Source: Blastococcus haudaquaticus (lineage in GTDB: Bacteria; Actinomycetota; Actinomycetes; Mycobacteriales; Geodermatophilaceae). From it: DNA of 64,000 bases. The position numbers and the translations under genes were made by a program. Location: positions 806,001-870,000 of the forward strand of contig NZ_OCNK01000001.1 of the NCBI RefSeq assembly GCF_900230285.1. The letters run 5' to 3'. Below, piece by piece: positions 27,434 to 38,699 of this stretch; the first letter of the stretch is position 1, and each line of letters starts with the position of its first letter. The notes below the pieces were generated by a model. It ran no database searches. It saw only the letters and a list, made by a program, of their open reading frames with translations, and had not been told where the DNA came from.

Positions 27434-30025
27434 TCAGCCGCGGGTGACGCTCAGGCCGCCCTCTCCGTCGGTCACGTCGGCCGGCCAGTCGACGACCACC
27501 TCGTCGCCGTCGCGGATGTCCCCGGACAGCAGCGCGCGGGCGAGCCGATCGCCGATCGCCGACTGCACCAGCCGGCGCAGCGGGCGGGCGCCGTACACGG
27601 GGTCGAACCCGTTGAGCGCCAGCCACTCCTTCGCCGCGTCGGTGACCCGCAGCGTGAGGCGCCGCGCAGCCAGCCGGCGGGCGAGGACACCGACCTGGAT
27701 GTCGACGATGCCGGTCAGCTCCTCGCTGCCGAGGGCCCGGAAGACGACGACGTCGTCCAGCCGGTTGAGGAACTCCGGCTTGAAGTGGCTCCGGACGACG
27801 TCCATCACCGCCGCCCGCCGCCGCTCCTCGGGCACCGACTGGTCGGCGATGATCTGCGATCCGAGGTTCGACGTCAGGATCAGGATCGTGTTGCGGAAGT
27901 CGACCGTCCGCCCCTGCCCGTCGGTGAGCCGGCCGTCGTCGAGCACCTGGAGCAGCACGTCGAAGACGTCCGGGTGGGCCTTCTCCACCTCGTCGAGCAG
28001 CACGACGGTGTACGGACGCCGCCGCACCGCCTCGGTGAGCTGACCGCCGGCCTCGTAGCCCACGTAGCCGGGAGGCGCCCCGACCAGCCGGGCGACCGAG
28101 TGCTTCTCCGAGTACTCGCTCATGTCGACGCGGACCATGGCCCGCTCGTCGTCGAACAGGAACTCCGCCAGCGCCTTGGCCAGCTCGGTCTTGCCGACCC
28201 CGGTCGGGCCGAGGAAGAGGAACGAGCCGGTCGGACGGTCGGGGTCCGCGACACCGGACCGCGCCCGGCGCACGGCGTCGGAGACGGCGCGGACGGCGTC
28301 GGGCTGACCGACGACCCGGCCGGCGAGGCCGTCCTCCATGCGCAGCAGCTTCTGGGTCTCCCCCTCGAGCAGCCGCCCGGCCGGGATGCCGGTCCACGCC
28401 TGGACGACCTCGGCGATGTCGTCGGGGCCGACCTCCTCCTTGAGCATGGAGTCACCGGAGGCGACCGAGTCCTCGGCGGACGTGAGCGACCGCTCCAGCT
28501 CGGGCAGCCGGCCGTAGCGCAGCTCCGCCGCCCGCGCGAGGTCGCCGTCCCGCTCGGCGCGCTCCGCCTCCAGGCGGACCGACTCGAGCTCCTCCTTGAT
28601 CCGCTGGATCCGCTCGATGGCGGTCTTGTCCTGCTGCCAGCGGAACGTCAGCTCGGCGAGCTCCTGGCGGCGGTTGGCCAGCTCCTCCCGCAGGGCGGCC
28701 AGGCGCTCCAGGGACGACGGGTCGTCCTCCTTCGTGAGCGCCATCTCCTCGATCTCCATCCGCCGCACGGCGCGCTCCACCTCGTCGACCTCGACGGGGC
28801 GGCTGTCGATCTCCATGCGCAGCCGGCTGGCGGCCTCGTCGACGAGGTCGATCGCCTTGTCCGGCAGGAAACGCGCCGTGACGTACCGGTCGGACAGCGT
28901 CGCGGCGGCCACGATCGCGGTGTCGGTGATGCGGACACCGTGGTGGACCTCGTACCGCTCCTTGAGCCCGCGCAGGATGCCGATGGTGTCCTCGACCGTC
29001 GGCTCGCCGACGAAGACCTGCTGGAAGCGCCGCTCGAGGGCCGGGTCCTTCTCGATGTGCTCGCGGAACTCGTCGAGCGTGGTGGCGCCCACCATCCGGA
29101 GCTCACCGCGGGCGAGCATCGGCTTGATCATGTTGCCTGCGTCCATGGCGGAGTCGCCGGTGGCACCGGCGCCGACGATCGTGTGCAGCTCGTCGATGAA
29201 GGTGACGATCTGCCCCTCCGAGTCGGTGATCTCCTGCAGCACGGCCTTGAGCCGCTCCTCGAACTCGCCGCGGTACTTCGCGCCCGCGACCATCGAGCTC
29301 AGGTCCAGTGCCATCAGGCGCTTGCCCTTGAGGCTCTCCGGGACGTCGCCGGCCACCATCCGCTGGGCCAGGCCCTCGACGATGGCGGTCTTGCCGACGC
29401 CGGGCTCGCCGATGAGCACCGGGTTGTTCTTGGTGCGCCGGGACAGCACCTGGACGACCCGCCTGATCTCGGTGTCCCGTCCGACGACCGGGTCGATCTT
29501 CCCGTCGCGGGCCCGCTGGGTGAGGTCGACGGCGTACTTCTCGAGCGCCTGGAAGGTGCCCTCCGGGTCGGGCGTGGTGACCTTGCGGTTCCCGCGGACC
29601 GTGCGGAACGCCGCCAGCAGCGTCTCGCGGGTCGCGCCGGCACCGGTGAGGACGTCTCCGGCCTCTCCCTGGGAGCCGGCCAGGCCCACCAGCAGGTGCT
29701 CGGTGGAGACGTACTCGTCGCCGAGGGCCCCGGCCTGCTCGCCGGCGTCGTTGATGACGCGCAGCAGCTCCCGGGAGGGGGACGGGGCGGGGACGGTGGC
29801 ACCACTGACGCTCGGCATGCGGCGGAGCGCCGCGTCCGCCTTGCTGCGGACGTCGACGGGGTCGGCGCCAACCGAGGTGAGCAGGGGGCCGGCGATGCCG
29901 TCGGACTGCTCGAGCAGCGCTGCGAGGAGGTGCAGCGGTTCGAGCGCCGCCTGCCCCCTGGCGACAGCGAGTCGCTGAGCGGCGGCGATGGCTTCCTGCG
30001 ACCGGGTCGTGAGCTTGCTCTCCAT
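27434..30025 (-). CDS. clpB: ATP-dependent disaggregase ClpB
   Basis: Hsp100 AAA+ machine that works with DnaK to rescue aggregated proteins. The 863-residue protein has the Clp-N domain (1-150, [20 protein letters not shown]), NBD1 with Walker A GEPGVGKT and VIGADD-type neighbours, the long middle coiled coil (about 410-525, [19 protein letters not shown] then [14 protein letters not shown]), and NBD2 with [20 protein letters not shown] and [20 protein letters not shown]. The ATG at 30025 is the family start. A HAIR operator for HspR lies 90 bp upstream (30115-30135), so it should be heat-induced by relief of HspR repression. A strong terminator follows. Confidence 0.97.
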   Translation of the reverse strand: MESKLTTRSQEAIAAAQRLAVARGQAALEPLHLLAALLEQSDGIAGPLLTSVGADPVDVRSKADAALRRMPSVSGATVPAPSPSRELLRVINDAGEQAGALGDEYVSTEHLLVGLAGSQGEAGDVLTGAGATRETLLAAFRTVRGNRKVTTPDPEGTFQALEKYAVDLTQRARDGKIDPVVGRDTEIRRVVQVLSRRTKNNPVLIGEPGVGKTAIVEGLAQRMVAGDVPESLKGKRLMALDLSSMVAGAKYRGEFEERLKAVLQEITDSEGQIVTFIDELHTIVGAGATGDSAMDAGNMIKPMLARGELRMVGATTLDEFREHIEKDPALERRFQQVFVGEPTVEDTIGILRGLKERYEVHHGVRITDTAIVAAATLSDRYVTARFLPDKAIDLVDEAASRLRMEIDSRPVEVDEVERAVRRMEIEEMALTKEDDPSSLERLAALREELANRRQELAELTFRWQQDKTAIERIQRIKEELESVRLEAERAERDGDLARAAELRYGRLPELERSLTSAEDSVASGDSMLKEEVGPDDIAEVVQAWTGIPAGRLLEGETQKLLRMEDGLAGRVVGQPDAVRAVSDAVRRARSGVADPDRPTGSFLFLGPTGVGKTELAKALAEFLFDDERAMVRVDMSEYSEKHSVARLVGAPPGYVGYEAGGQLTEAVRRRPYTVVLLDEVEKAHPDVFDVLLQVLDDGRLTDGQGRTVDFRNTILILTSNLGSQIIADQSVPEERRRAAVMDVVRSHFKPEFLNRLDDVVVFRALGSEELTGIVDIQVGVLARRLAARRLTLRVTDAAKEWLALNGFDPVYGARPLRRLVQSAIGDRLARALLSGDIRDGDEVVVDWPADVTDGEGGLSVTRG

Positions 30026-30114
30026 GGTCGGGGACGCGCTTCCTCTCGTACGTGCGTGTGGACGGTCACCGCGGAAGGTGGTGACGCGTGGTCGACCGAT
30101 GCAACGAACGCCAA

Positions 30115-30135
30115 GTTGAGTCTGTTCCACTCAAC
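30115..30135. promoter_or_regulatory. HAIR element (HspR operator) upstream of clpB
   Basis: TTGAGT-N7-ACTCAA at 30116-30134, an exact inverted repeat matching the core of the HspR consensus CTTGAGT-N7-ACTCAAG. It lies between clpB and divergent ohrR. hspR is in this window at 34161-34598. Confidence 0.88.
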
Positions 30136-30232
30136 CTCTGGCCGTCCACTCGCCCCGCCGGTCCGGCCACGACCGGACGACGATCCGGGCCTGCGCCGTG
30201 GTTTCCGGACGCCTGCGGCCTAGACTCTGAGC

Positions 30233-30688
30233 ATGACCGCTCTGCCGGCGCCGAGCGTGGCGCTCGACGACCAGCTGTGCTTCGCGCTGTACGCCGCCTC
30301 ACGGGCGGTCACGGCGCGGTACCGGCCGATGCTGGACAGCCTCGGGCTGACCTATCCGCAGTACCTGGTCATGATGCTGCTCTGGGAGTCCGACCACCAG
30401 ACCGTCGGCCAGCTCGGCTCCCGACTGGCCCTCGACAGCGGCACGCTGTCGCCTCTCCTGAAGCGGCTGACCGCCGCCGGGTTGGTCACGCGGCACCGGC
30501 GGGTGGAGGACGAGCGCTCGGTCGCCATCGCGCTGACCGACGAGGGCCGGGCCCTGCGCGAGAAGGCCTTCGCCATCTCGGGCGAGATGATCGGGGCCAT
30601 CGGCTTCGACACCGGCGAGTTCGACGAGCTGATGAAGCGGCTGCGTCTGCTCACCGACCGCGTGAACAGCGGCGAAGCCGTCTGCTGA
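30233..30688 (+). CDS. MarR family regulator, OhrR type
   Basis: A 151-residue winged-helix regulator. The N-terminal DQLCFALYAASRAVTARYRP contains Cys16, the peroxide-sensing residue of OhrR. LTYPQYLVMMLLWE and LGSRLALDSGTLSPLLKRLT (the recognition-helix region) are characteristic, followed by the wing RRVEDERSVAIALT. OhrR represses peroxide-reductase genes until organic hydroperoxides oxidise the Cys. osmC follows 83 bp downstream on the same strand and is its probable target. No extra Cys is visible near the wing, but the last residue is Cys151, so one- or two-Cys chemistry is open. Confidence 0.9.
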   Translation: MTALPAPSVALDDQLCFALYAASRAVTARYRPMLDSLGLTYPQYLVMMLLWESDHQTVGQLGSRLALDSGTLSPLLKRLTAAGLVTRHRRVEDERSVAIALTDEGRALREKAFAISGEMIGAIGFDTGEFDELMKRLRLLTDRVNSGEAVC

Positions 30689-30771
30689 TGGGGTGACGCC
30701 CCAGCTCAGCGGGTAGGGGGTCGTCGACGCGCCGTCCAGGAGCGGGCGGCGCCCGGCACGGAAGAAGCGAC

Positions 30772-31212
30772 ATGCCCACACGCACCGCACGCACCGCCTG
30801 GAACGGCACCCTGCAGGACGGGTCCGGCCAGGTCGAGCTCAGCAGCTCGAAGGTCGGCACCTACGAGGTGTCCTTCCCGAAGCGCGCCGCCGACGAGGCC
30901 GGGGGCACCACCAGCCCCGAGGAGCTCATCGCCGCAGCGCACTCCTCCTGCTTCGCGATGGCGCTCTCGAGCGAGATCGGCAAGGCCGGCGGCACGCCGC
31001 AGTCCCTCGAGATCACCGCCGACGTGACGCTCGGACAGAAGGACGGCGGGCCGCACATCACGAAGATCGCGCTCACCGTGCGCGGTGAGGTCGACGGTCT
31101 CGACGCCGCGGGCTTCGAGCAGGCCGCCCAGGCCGCGAAGGCCGGCTGCCCGGTCAGCAAGGCACTCGCCGGGGTCGACGAGATCACCCTCGACGCCGCA
31201 CTGGAGAGCTGA
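30772..31212 (+). CDS. osmC: OsmC family peroxide reductase
   Basis: A 146-residue thiol peroxidase that detoxifies organic hydroperoxides. The two redox Cys are in HSSCFAMALS (Cys60) and AGCPVSKAL (Cys126). The N-terminal ARTAWNGTLQDGSGQVELSS and TSPEELIAAAHSS fit OsmC better than Ohr. The gene lies just downstream of the OhrR-type regulator. The ATG at 30772 follows a purine-rich GAAGAAGCGAC. A hairpin terminator follows. Confidence 0.92.
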   Translation: MPTRTARTAWNGTLQDGSGQVELSSSKVGTYEVSFPKRAADEAGGTTSPEELIAAAHSSCFAMALSSEIGKAGGTPQSLEITADVTLGQKDGGPHITKIALTVRGEVDGLDAAGFEQAAQAAKAGCPVSKALAGVDEITLDAALES

Positions 31213-31220
31213 ACCGACGA

Positions 31221-31256
31221 CGAAGGCCCGGTCCCCTCGCGGGGGCCGGGCCTTCG
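31221..31256 (+). terminator. osmC terminator
   Basis: A 16-bp stem (CGAAGGCCCGGTCCCC) with loop TCGC. The single non-canonical position is U-G in plus-strand RNA, which fits use by osmC. Confidence 0.85.
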
Positions 31257-31269
31257 TGCTGTCGGTATG

Positions 31270-31328
31270 CGGCCGCGTTGCAGGGTCCCGCCGCGAGCTT
31301 GCGAGCGGTGGGGGGCAACGGGGTCCTT
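31270..31328 (-). repeat. Intergenic hairpin repeat, copy 3
   Basis: On the minus strand it starts AAGGACCCC directly after the TAG of the efflux gene and carries CGCTCGCAAGCTCGCGGCGG in the middle. The outer stem is CCCCGTTGC/GCAACGCGG with one mismatch. Confidence 0.8.
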
Positions 31329-32936
31329 CTACTGCTCCACGGACTCCTCGCGCAGCCGCGCCTCACCGCTCCGGGTGCTGAGCGCGATCTCGCGGATGAG
31401 CACGATCGCCCCCATCGCGACGACGGCGATCACCGCGGAGATGAGGAAGATGCGACCCGTGGCATCGCCGTAGGAGATCCGGATCAGGTCCTGGATCGCC
31501 GGCGGGGCGTCGGCGAGGTTCGCCAGACCGATGTCACCGGAGCCGGCCGACGCGGGAGTTCCGGCCAGCCCCTCGGTGATCAGGGTGCCGACCCGCGTGC
31601 TGAGCACCGCCCCGAGCACCGAGACCCCGATCGTGCCGCCGAGGCTGCGGAAGAAGGCCACCGCGGAGCTCGCAGCGCCCAGATCCGTGGCCGCCACGGT
31701 GTTCTGCACGGCCAGCACGAGGTTCTGCATGGTCATGCCGATCCCGACACCGAGGACGAACAGGAAGGCGCTCAGCAGCACCATGTCCGTCTCGTGGTCG
31801 ACGAAGGACAGCAGGCCGAACCCGACGACGACGAGCACGGAGCCCGCGACCAGGAAGCGCTTCCACCGGCCGGTCCTCGTGATCAGGATGCCCGAGACGG
31901 TCGAGGAGAGCAGCAGCCCGGCGACCATCGGGATCGTGAGCAGGCCGGCCGCCGTCGGCGAGTAGCCGCGCGAGATCTGCAGATACTGGCCGAGGAAGAC
32001 CGACGACCCGAACATCGCCACACCGATCGCGATGCTGGCGATGATGGCCAGCGTCGTCGTCCGGTCGCGGAAGAGCCGCAGCGGGACGATCGGCTCCTTC
32101 GCCTTGAGCTCCGTGACGACGAACGCGATCACCGCGGCGATGCCACCGGCGAGGAACAGCGCCGTCTCGGTGGAGGCCCAGGCGAAGCTGTCACCGGCCA
32201 GGGTGACCCAGATCAGCAGCGCCGAGACGCCCGCGGTCAGGAAGGCCGCACCGAGGTAGTCGATGTGCACCGTCCGCTTGGTCACCGGCAGGTGCAGGGT
32301 GCGCTGCAGCAGCACGAGGGCGACGATCCCGAAGGGGACGCCGACGTAGAAGCACCAGCGCCAACCCAGCCAGCTGGTGTCGACCAGCAGGCCGCCGAGC
32401 AGCGGGCCGCCGACGGTCGCCACGGCCATCACGCTGCCGAGCAGGCCGGAGTACCGGCCCCGCTCCCGCGGGCTGATCATCGCGGCCATGGCGATCTGCA
32501 CCAGCGCCTGCAGACCGCCCAGGCCCAGGCCCTGGAGCACGCGCCAGGCGATCAGGGTCTCGACCGACTGGGACAGCCCGGCCAGCATCGAGCCCACGAC
32601 GAAGATGACGATCGAGAGCTGGATCAGCAGCTTCTTGCTGAAGAGGTCGGCGAGCTTGCCCCAGATGGGCGTCGACGCCGTCGAGGCCAGCAGCGTCGCG
32701 GTGACCACCCAGGTGTACTGGCTCTGCGTGCCGCGCAGGTCGGTGATGATGGTCGGCAGGGCGTTCGAGACGACGGTCGAGGACAGGAACGCCACGAACA
32801 TCGCCAGGAGCATCCCGGAGAGCGCCGAGAGGATCTCCCGGTGCGTCATCTGACCCTGCTGTTCGACCGGCGCGGTGTCGGGCGCAGCGGAGCCGGGAGC
32901 CGCGACGGCCTCCGGACGCTGGATGGTGCTGCTCAC
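31329..32936 (-). CDS. DHA2-type MFS drug efflux transporter
   Basis: A 535-residue, 14-helix major facilitator of the EmrB/QacA group. Marks are motif C-like LAMFVAFLSSTVVSNALPTI at helix 1, the motif A loop GKLADLFSKKLL and the motif GSMLAGLSQSVETLIAWRVL before GLGLGGLQALVQ. These proton-driven pumps export lipophilic drugs or dyes. The GTG start at 32936 leaves a 30-residue cytoplasmic tail. It lies 44 bp downstream of the MarR gene on the same strand, with a strong operator upstream of both, so expression is probably ligand-controlled. The stop is followed immediately by hairpin repeat copy 3. Confidence 0.93.
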   Translation of the reverse strand: MSSTIQRPEAVAAPGSAAPDTAPVEQQGQMTHREILSALSGMLLAMFVAFLSSTVVSNALPTIITDLRGTQSQYTWVVTATLLASTASTPIWGKLADLFSKKLLIQLSIVIFVVGSMLAGLSQSVETLIAWRVLQGLGLGGLQALVQIAMAAMISPRERGRYSGLLGSVMAVATVGGPLLGGLLVDTSWLGWRWCFYVGVPFGIVALVLLQRTLHLPVTKRTVHIDYLGAAFLTAGVSALLIWVTLAGDSFAWASTETALFLAGGIAAVIAFVVTELKAKEPIVPLRLFRDRTTTLAIIASIAIGVAMFGSSVFLGQYLQISRGYSPTAAGLLTIPMVAGLLLSSTVSGILITRTGRWKRFLVAGSVLVVVGFGLLSFVDHETDMVLLSAFLFVLGVGIGMTMQNLVLAVQNTVAATDLGAASSAVAFFRSLGGTIGVSVLGAVLSTRVGTLITEGLAGTPASAGSGDIGLANLADAPPAIQDLIRISYGDATGRIFLISAVIAVVAMGAIVLIREIALSTRSGEARLREESVEQ

Positions 32937-32980
32937 GGTTCTCCTGGTGCTGTCGAGGGGGGAAGGGGAGTGCCGGCCGC

Positions 32981-33472
32981 TCATCGCGGACTCGGCACCG
33001 GCGTGCGGGGCGCGCTGCCCGTCGCCGGATCGGCGGACTCGAGGTCGGCGACGAGCCGGTCGAGGAGGTCGCTGAGGGTGCGGGCGTCGTCCTCGTCCCA
33101 CCCGGCAAGGGCGCCGAGTGCCCACTCCTGACGGAGTGCACGGGTGGCGGCCATGGCCTCCCTCCCCGTGGAGGTGAGGCTGAGGAGGCAGGCCCGCCCG
33201 TCGTGGGGGTCGGGCCGCCGCTCGACGTGACCGGCCCGCTCCAGCGCGGCGACCTGGCGGCTGGCGACGGAGACGTCGATGCCGGCGCGCGCGGCGAGGG
33301 CGCTGAGGCGCTGGGCACCCTCCTGCTCCAGCGGGAGCATCAGGGCCCAGCCGAAGGACGGCAGGGCGCCGTAGAGCTGCACCGCCGCGCGGGTGCTGAC
33401 GTGCCGCCCGGTCCGGACGAGCTGGGCGACGCTGGCGGTGAGCCGATCCCGCGTCGCTGGACTGATTGCCAT
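32981..33472 (-). CDS. MarR family regulator of the efflux operon
   Basis: A 163-residue MarR protein. The recognition region is LSALAARAGIDVSVASRQVAALERAG and the wing is RRPDPHDGRACLLSLTSTG. It is first in a two-gene unit with the DHA2 pump. A perfect 13-bp inverted repeat 30 bp upstream of its ATG is the likely operator, giving autorepression and repression of the pump until a ligand binds. It is a relative of the MarR at 33616-34164 but not a close duplicate. The ATG at 33472 (MAISPATRD) is preferred over a longer open frame. Confidence 0.92.
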   Translation of the reverse strand: MAISPATRDRLTASVAQLVRTGRHVSTRAAVQLYGALPSFGWALMLPLEQEGAQRLSALAARAGIDVSVASRQVAALERAGHVERRPDPHDGRACLLSLTSTGREAMAATRALRQEWALGALAGWDEDDARTLSDLLDRLVADLESADPATGSAPRTPVPSPR

Positions 33473-33501
33473 GAGGTGTCCTGGTTCTACAGATTGGATG
33501 T

Positions 33502-33535
33502 AGACACCAACCATATATCCAGATGGTTGGTGTCT
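33502..33535. promoter_or_regulatory. MarR operator
   Basis: Perfect inverted repeat AGACACCAACCAT-N8-ATGGTTGGTGTCT, AT-rich for this genome, 30 bp upstream of the MarR start. It is probably the autoregulatory operator of the marR-efflux unit. Confidence 0.85.
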
Positions 33536-33615
33536 GCAACAAGTAGTCGCCAGGAACACAGCGACGCCCGGACCGATCAGGTCCGGGCGCCGGTACAGCA
33601 TGCTGGGCGGCAGGG

Positions 33616-34164
33616 TCAGCTGCCGCCTGCCTCCACGGTGTCGTCGCCGTCCACGGTGTCGTCGCCGTCCACGGTGTCGTCGCCGTCCACGGTGTCGCCG
33701 GCCTCGCGCGCCTCGCCGAGCCGGTTCAGCCGGCCCAGCAGGTCACCCAGGCGGGCCACGTCGTCGGCGGGCCAGTCGTCCATGTCGGACTCCCAGCGGG
33801 CGCGCCGGGCATCGCGGATGCTCGACAGCCGGGAGGAACCCTCGGCGGACGGCGTGAGGACCTGGGCGCGACCGTCCACGGGGTCCGCCGTCCGGTCCAC
33901 CAGGCCGAGCGCGACCAGGGAGGCGACCTGGCGGCTGACGGTGCTCTTGTCCAGACCCAGCCGGGTCACCAGGTCGCTCGCCCGGAGCGGGCCGGCGTCC
34001 TGGAGCAGGGCGAGCAGCCCGTAGGCGGCGCCGTCCAGGTCGGGGTGCAGCTCGCCGGCCAGGCGCGCCGAGATGGCCCTCGACCGGCGCAGCAGCAGCC
34101 CGATCTCGCGCTCGAGCCGGACGAATGCCTCGTGCTGATCGACCGGTCCGGAGGCCTCGGTCAC
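33616..34164 (-). CDS. MarR family regulator with acidic repeat tail, last gene of the dnaK operon
   Basis: A 182-residue MarR protein. The DNA-binding part is LRASDLVTRLGLDKSTVSRQVASL with wing TADPVDGRAQVLTPS. The C-terminal 26 residues are an acidic repeat: three DTVDGD units and a partial fourth, then EAGGS, encoded by 18-bp DNA repeats. The GTG start overlaps the hspR stop (GTGA), which places this gene at the end of the dnaK-grpE-dnaJ-hspR operon and under HspR control. The targets are unknown. The tail is outside the MarR fold and may vary in length between strains. Confidence 0.9.
   Translation of the reverse strand: MTEASGPVDQHEAFVRLEREIGLLLRRSRAISARLAGELHPDLDGAAYGLLALLQDAGPLRASDLVTRLGLDKSTVSRQVASLVALGLVDRTADPVDGRAQVLTPSAEGSSRLSSIRDARRARWESDMDDWPADDVARLGDLLGRLNRLGEAREAGDTVDGDDTVDGDDTVDGDDTVEAGGS
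33634..33699. repeat. 18-bp tandem repeat in the marR 3' end
   Basis: Three perfect 18-bp units (CACGGTGTCGTCGCCGTC) and 12 bp of a fourth. They keep the frame and encode the DTVDGD repeats. Confidence 0.92.
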
Positions 34165-34598
34165 CGATCGGCCCGGGGACGCCACACGACCAGCGCGGAG
34201 CTCTGCCGCCCTTGCGGGACGAGGTCACGCCGGTAGCCCGCGGGGACTGCGGCCTCGGCGGCCATCCGCCGGGCGTCCGCGAGCTCCAGCGAGTCGAGCA
34301 GCTCACGCACCCGGGCCTGGAGCGCCTCGACCTGCGACTCCAGGTCGATGATCCGCTTGATCCCGGCCAGGTTGACGCCGTCCTCCTGCGAGAGCCGCTG
34401 CACCTCGCGGAGCAGGGCCACGTCGCGGGGGCTGTACCGGCGCCCGCCGCCGGGCGTGCGCCCGGGACTGACCAATCCCAGGCGGTCGTACTGGCGGAGC
34501 GTCTGCGCGTGCATCCCGGCCAGCTCCGCCGCCACCGAGATCACGAACACCGGAGCGTCCTCGGCGACGGCGCGCACGCCGTCCTGCGGGCTGCTCAC
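34161..34598 (-). CDS. hspR: Heat-shock repressor HspR (MerR family)
   Basis: HspR binds HAIR elements and represses dnaK and clpB operons, with DnaK as co-repressor. The 145-residue protein has the MerR helix-turn-helix [20 protein letters not shown], the [18 protein letters not shown] wing, and [20 protein letters not shown], followed by a short coiled coil ([20 protein letters not shown]). The GTG start overlaps the dnaJ stop and its stop overlaps the MarR start. HAIR sites are visible at clpB (30115) and, more degenerate, at dnaK (38470). Confidence 0.96.
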   Translation of the reverse strand: MSSPQDGVRAVAEDAPVFVISVAAELAGMHAQTLRQYDRLGLVSPGRTPGGGRRYSPRDVALLREVQRLSQEDGVNLAGIKRIIDLESQVEALQARVRELLDSLELADARRMAAEAAVPAGYRRDLVPQGRQSSALVVWRPRADR

Positions 34599-35791
34599 CG
34601 CTCACCTCCTGCCTGCACCGCAGCGGTGATCTGCGGCCGCGGGTCCTCGTCCATCTCCTCGGCCAGGCTCTCGATCACCTTGCGCTGGGCCGCCGTCAGC
34701 TTCACCGGGACCGCCACCTCGAGGGTGACGAGCAGGTCGCCGGACCGGCCCTTGCCCGCCACGCCGCGGCCCCGGACGCGCAGGGTACGACCGCTCGCGG
34801 TGCCGGCCGGCACCTTGAGCGACACGCTGCCGTCGAGGGTCGGCACGGTCACCGTCGTGCCGAGCGCCGCCTCGGCGAAGGTGATGGGCACGGTGAGCGT
34901 CAAGTCGTCGCCCTTGCGGCCGAACAGCGGGTGCTCGGAGACGTGGACGACGACGAACAGGTCACCGGCCGGGCCCCCTCGCCGGCCCGGCGCACCCTTG
35001 CCGGGCAGCCGGATCCGCTGGCCGTCCTTGACGCCCGCGGGGATCCGGACCGTGATGGTGCGGGTCTGGGTGGTGACGCCGTTGCCGGCGCAGGTCGGGC
35101 ACGGGTCATCGACGACGGAACCGGTGCCACGGCAGTTGCGGCACGGCTCCGAGAAGGCGAACGCGCCCTGGCTGCGGCTGGTCACCCCCGCGCCCTGGCA
35201 CACCGGGCAGGTGTGCGGCGACGTCCCGGGCTTGGCCCCGCTGCCGTTGCAGGTCGGACAGGTGCCCGGGCTCTGCATGCGGAGCGGCACGGTGACGCCG
35301 AGCGCGGCCTCGTCGAACGAGAGCGTCGCCTCGGTCTCGACGTCCTGACCCCGCGCGGGGCCGGACGCCGCCTGGCTGCGGGCACGCGGCCCCCCGGACG
35401 CCCCGCCGAACAGGCCGCCCAGGATGTCGCCCAGGCCGCCGGCCCCCCGCCCGGCGGCGCCTCCCGCGGCGCCGAACAGGTCGCCCACGTCGAACGGCTG
35501 ACCGCCGGCCCCGCCCGGGAACCCGCCGGGAAAGCCACCCGCACGGCCGCCGCCCCCGAACAGCCGGCGGGCCTCGTCGTACTCGCCCCGCCGCTTGGTG
35601 TCCGACAGGACGTCGTAGGCCTCGGAGACGTCCTTGAAGCGCGCCTCGGCGTCGGCATTCCCCGGGTTCTTGTCCGGGTGCAGCTCCTGGGCCAGCTTGC
35701 GGTACGCCTTCTTGATCGCCGTCGCGTCGGCGTCCTTGGGCACGCCCAGCGCGGCGTAGTAGTCCTTCTCGATGAAGTCCCGGGTGCTCAT
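34595..35791 (-). CDS. dnaJ: Chaperone DnaJ
   Basis: Hsp40 co-chaperone that delivers substrates to DnaK. The 398-residue protein has a J domain with the HPD motif ([20 protein letters not shown]), a Gly/Phe-rich region (about 85-150), four zinc-finger CxxCxGxG repeats ([32 protein letters not shown]) and a C-terminal substrate domain. The [20 protein letters not shown] start is that of the DnaJ1 group. It lies 28 bp after grpE and overlaps hspR in GTGA. Complete. Confidence 0.97.
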   Translation of the reverse strand: MSTRDFIEKDYYAALGVPKDADATAIKKAYRKLAQELHPDKNPGNADAEARFKDVSEAYDVLSDTKRRGEYDEARRLFGGGGRAGGFPGGFPGGAGGQPFDVGDLFGAAGGAAGRGAGGLGDILGGLFGGASGGPRARSQAASGPARGQDVETEATLSFDEAALGVTVPLRMQSPGTCPTCNGSGAKPGTSPHTCPVCQGAGVTSRSQGAFAFSEPCRNCRGTGSVVDDPCPTCAGNGVTTQTRTITVRIPAGVKDGQRIRLPGKGAPGRRGGPAGDLFVVVHVSEHPLFGRKGDDLTLTVPITFAEAALGTTVTVPTLDGSVSLKVPAGTASGRTLRVRGRGVAGKGRSGDLLVTLEVAVPVKLTAAQRKVIESLAEEMDEDPRPQITAAVQAGGER

Positions 35792-35819
35792 CGGGCGCCC
35801 CCTCCCTGGATGTGTCGGA

Positions 35820-36538
35820 TCAGCCGGCCGCCGGCTCGTCCGGCGTCGACCCCTCCGCCGGCGGGGCGGCAGGAGCCGGGGACTCCGGCTCGCTGACGCC
35901 GACCATCGCCGTCCGCAGCACGCGGTCGCCGCGGCGGAAACCCTGCCGCAGCACCGTGGTCGCGGTCGGGACGCCGACATCGGGCGACGTGTCGTGCAGG
36001 ACGGCCTCGTGCAGGGACGGGTCGAACGGGTCCCCGGCAACGCCGAAGGACTCCACGCCCAAGCCGTCGAGCAGGCCGAGGACGCGGTCGGCCACGACCT
36101 TGAACGCGCCCGTCAGGTCGCCGTGGTCCCGCGCCCGCTCGATGTCGTCGACGATGGGGAACAGCTGCAACGCGAACCGCTCGGCCGCCTGGTCCACCAC
36201 CAGGGTCCGGTCGCGGTCGACCCGCCGTCGGTAGTTGGCGTACTCCGCAGTGACCCGCTGCAGGTCCTCTGTCCGCTCGGCGAGCTGCTGCGCGGCGTCG
36301 CCGGTGGCTGCGGGCGGGGTCTCGACCGGGGCGGGCGCCGGCTCCTCGGCGACCGGCGTCTCGTGCTCGCTCATCTGTTCCTCTCGGGCGGTGCCGTGTG
36401 GGGTGGGCGGGGCGGCGCCGTGGTCGGCGGGGGTGCCGGCCGGCTGGTCGCCGGCCGGCACCCGGATCGCCCCGGTGGTGGGATCGATGCGCCGCTTGTC
36501 GCGGATCACGACCCGCGGCGCATCCTCGTCCCGCGCCG

Positions 36539-36542
<4 letters not shown>
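35820..36542 (-). CDS. grpE: Nucleotide exchange factor GrpE
   Basis: GrpE releases ADP from DnaK. The 240-residue protein starts with the actinobacterial extension [20 protein letters not shown], then a long disordered Pro/Ala-rich part, the coiled coil ([24 protein letters not shown] is the core region) and the beta-domain ending [15 protein letters not shown] chose the GTG at 36542, which overlaps the dnaK stop as GTGA and includes [10 protein letters not shown]. An ATG at 36374 would drop it. Second gene of the dnaK operon. Confidence 0.95.
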
Positions 36543-38404
<1,862 letters not shown>

Positions 38405-38469
38405 CAGGATGGCCTCTCTTCCGTTCGTGTGCGGGTGGTGCAGGGTCCGGTGGAAGCCGCGAGACCCAC

Positions 38470-38490
38470 CTTGCGCGTGGTCCGCTCAAC
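38470..38490. promoter_or_regulatory. Degenerate HAIR element upstream of dnaK
   Basis: CTTGCGC-N7-GCTCAAC at 38470-38490 matches CTTGAGT-N7-ACTCAAG at most positions with correct spacing. Being 66 bp upstream of the dnaK ATG, it is the likely HspR autoregulation site. Confidence 0.7.
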
Positions 38491-38699
38491 TTTCCTGCCC
38501 ACCATAACGGCAGGGGCGCGGGCAGTGTTCCCACCCCCCAACCAACCTCTCCGCCGGGCACAGGTCGACCGTGCGGTACCGCTGCCCATCACGGCGCAGA
38601 CCGCGCGGTCGGCTGCACTCCGGCGCGGTCGAGTGCCCGGCTGTCCACAGATGGCGGCAGCCCACCCCGCGACCGCAGCCGCTCCCCGACACTGCCGCG

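Noticed and set aside
26753-30223. A 1156-codon open frame on the plus strand opposite clpB and nearby genes
   Set aside because: It is a GC-driven shadow of clpB: Arg/Asp/Gly-rich low complexity, no domain, and ClpB on the other strand is complete.
33634-33699. Tandem repeat as a CRISPR array
   Set aside because: Units are contiguous 18-mers without spacers and in-frame in a marR gene.
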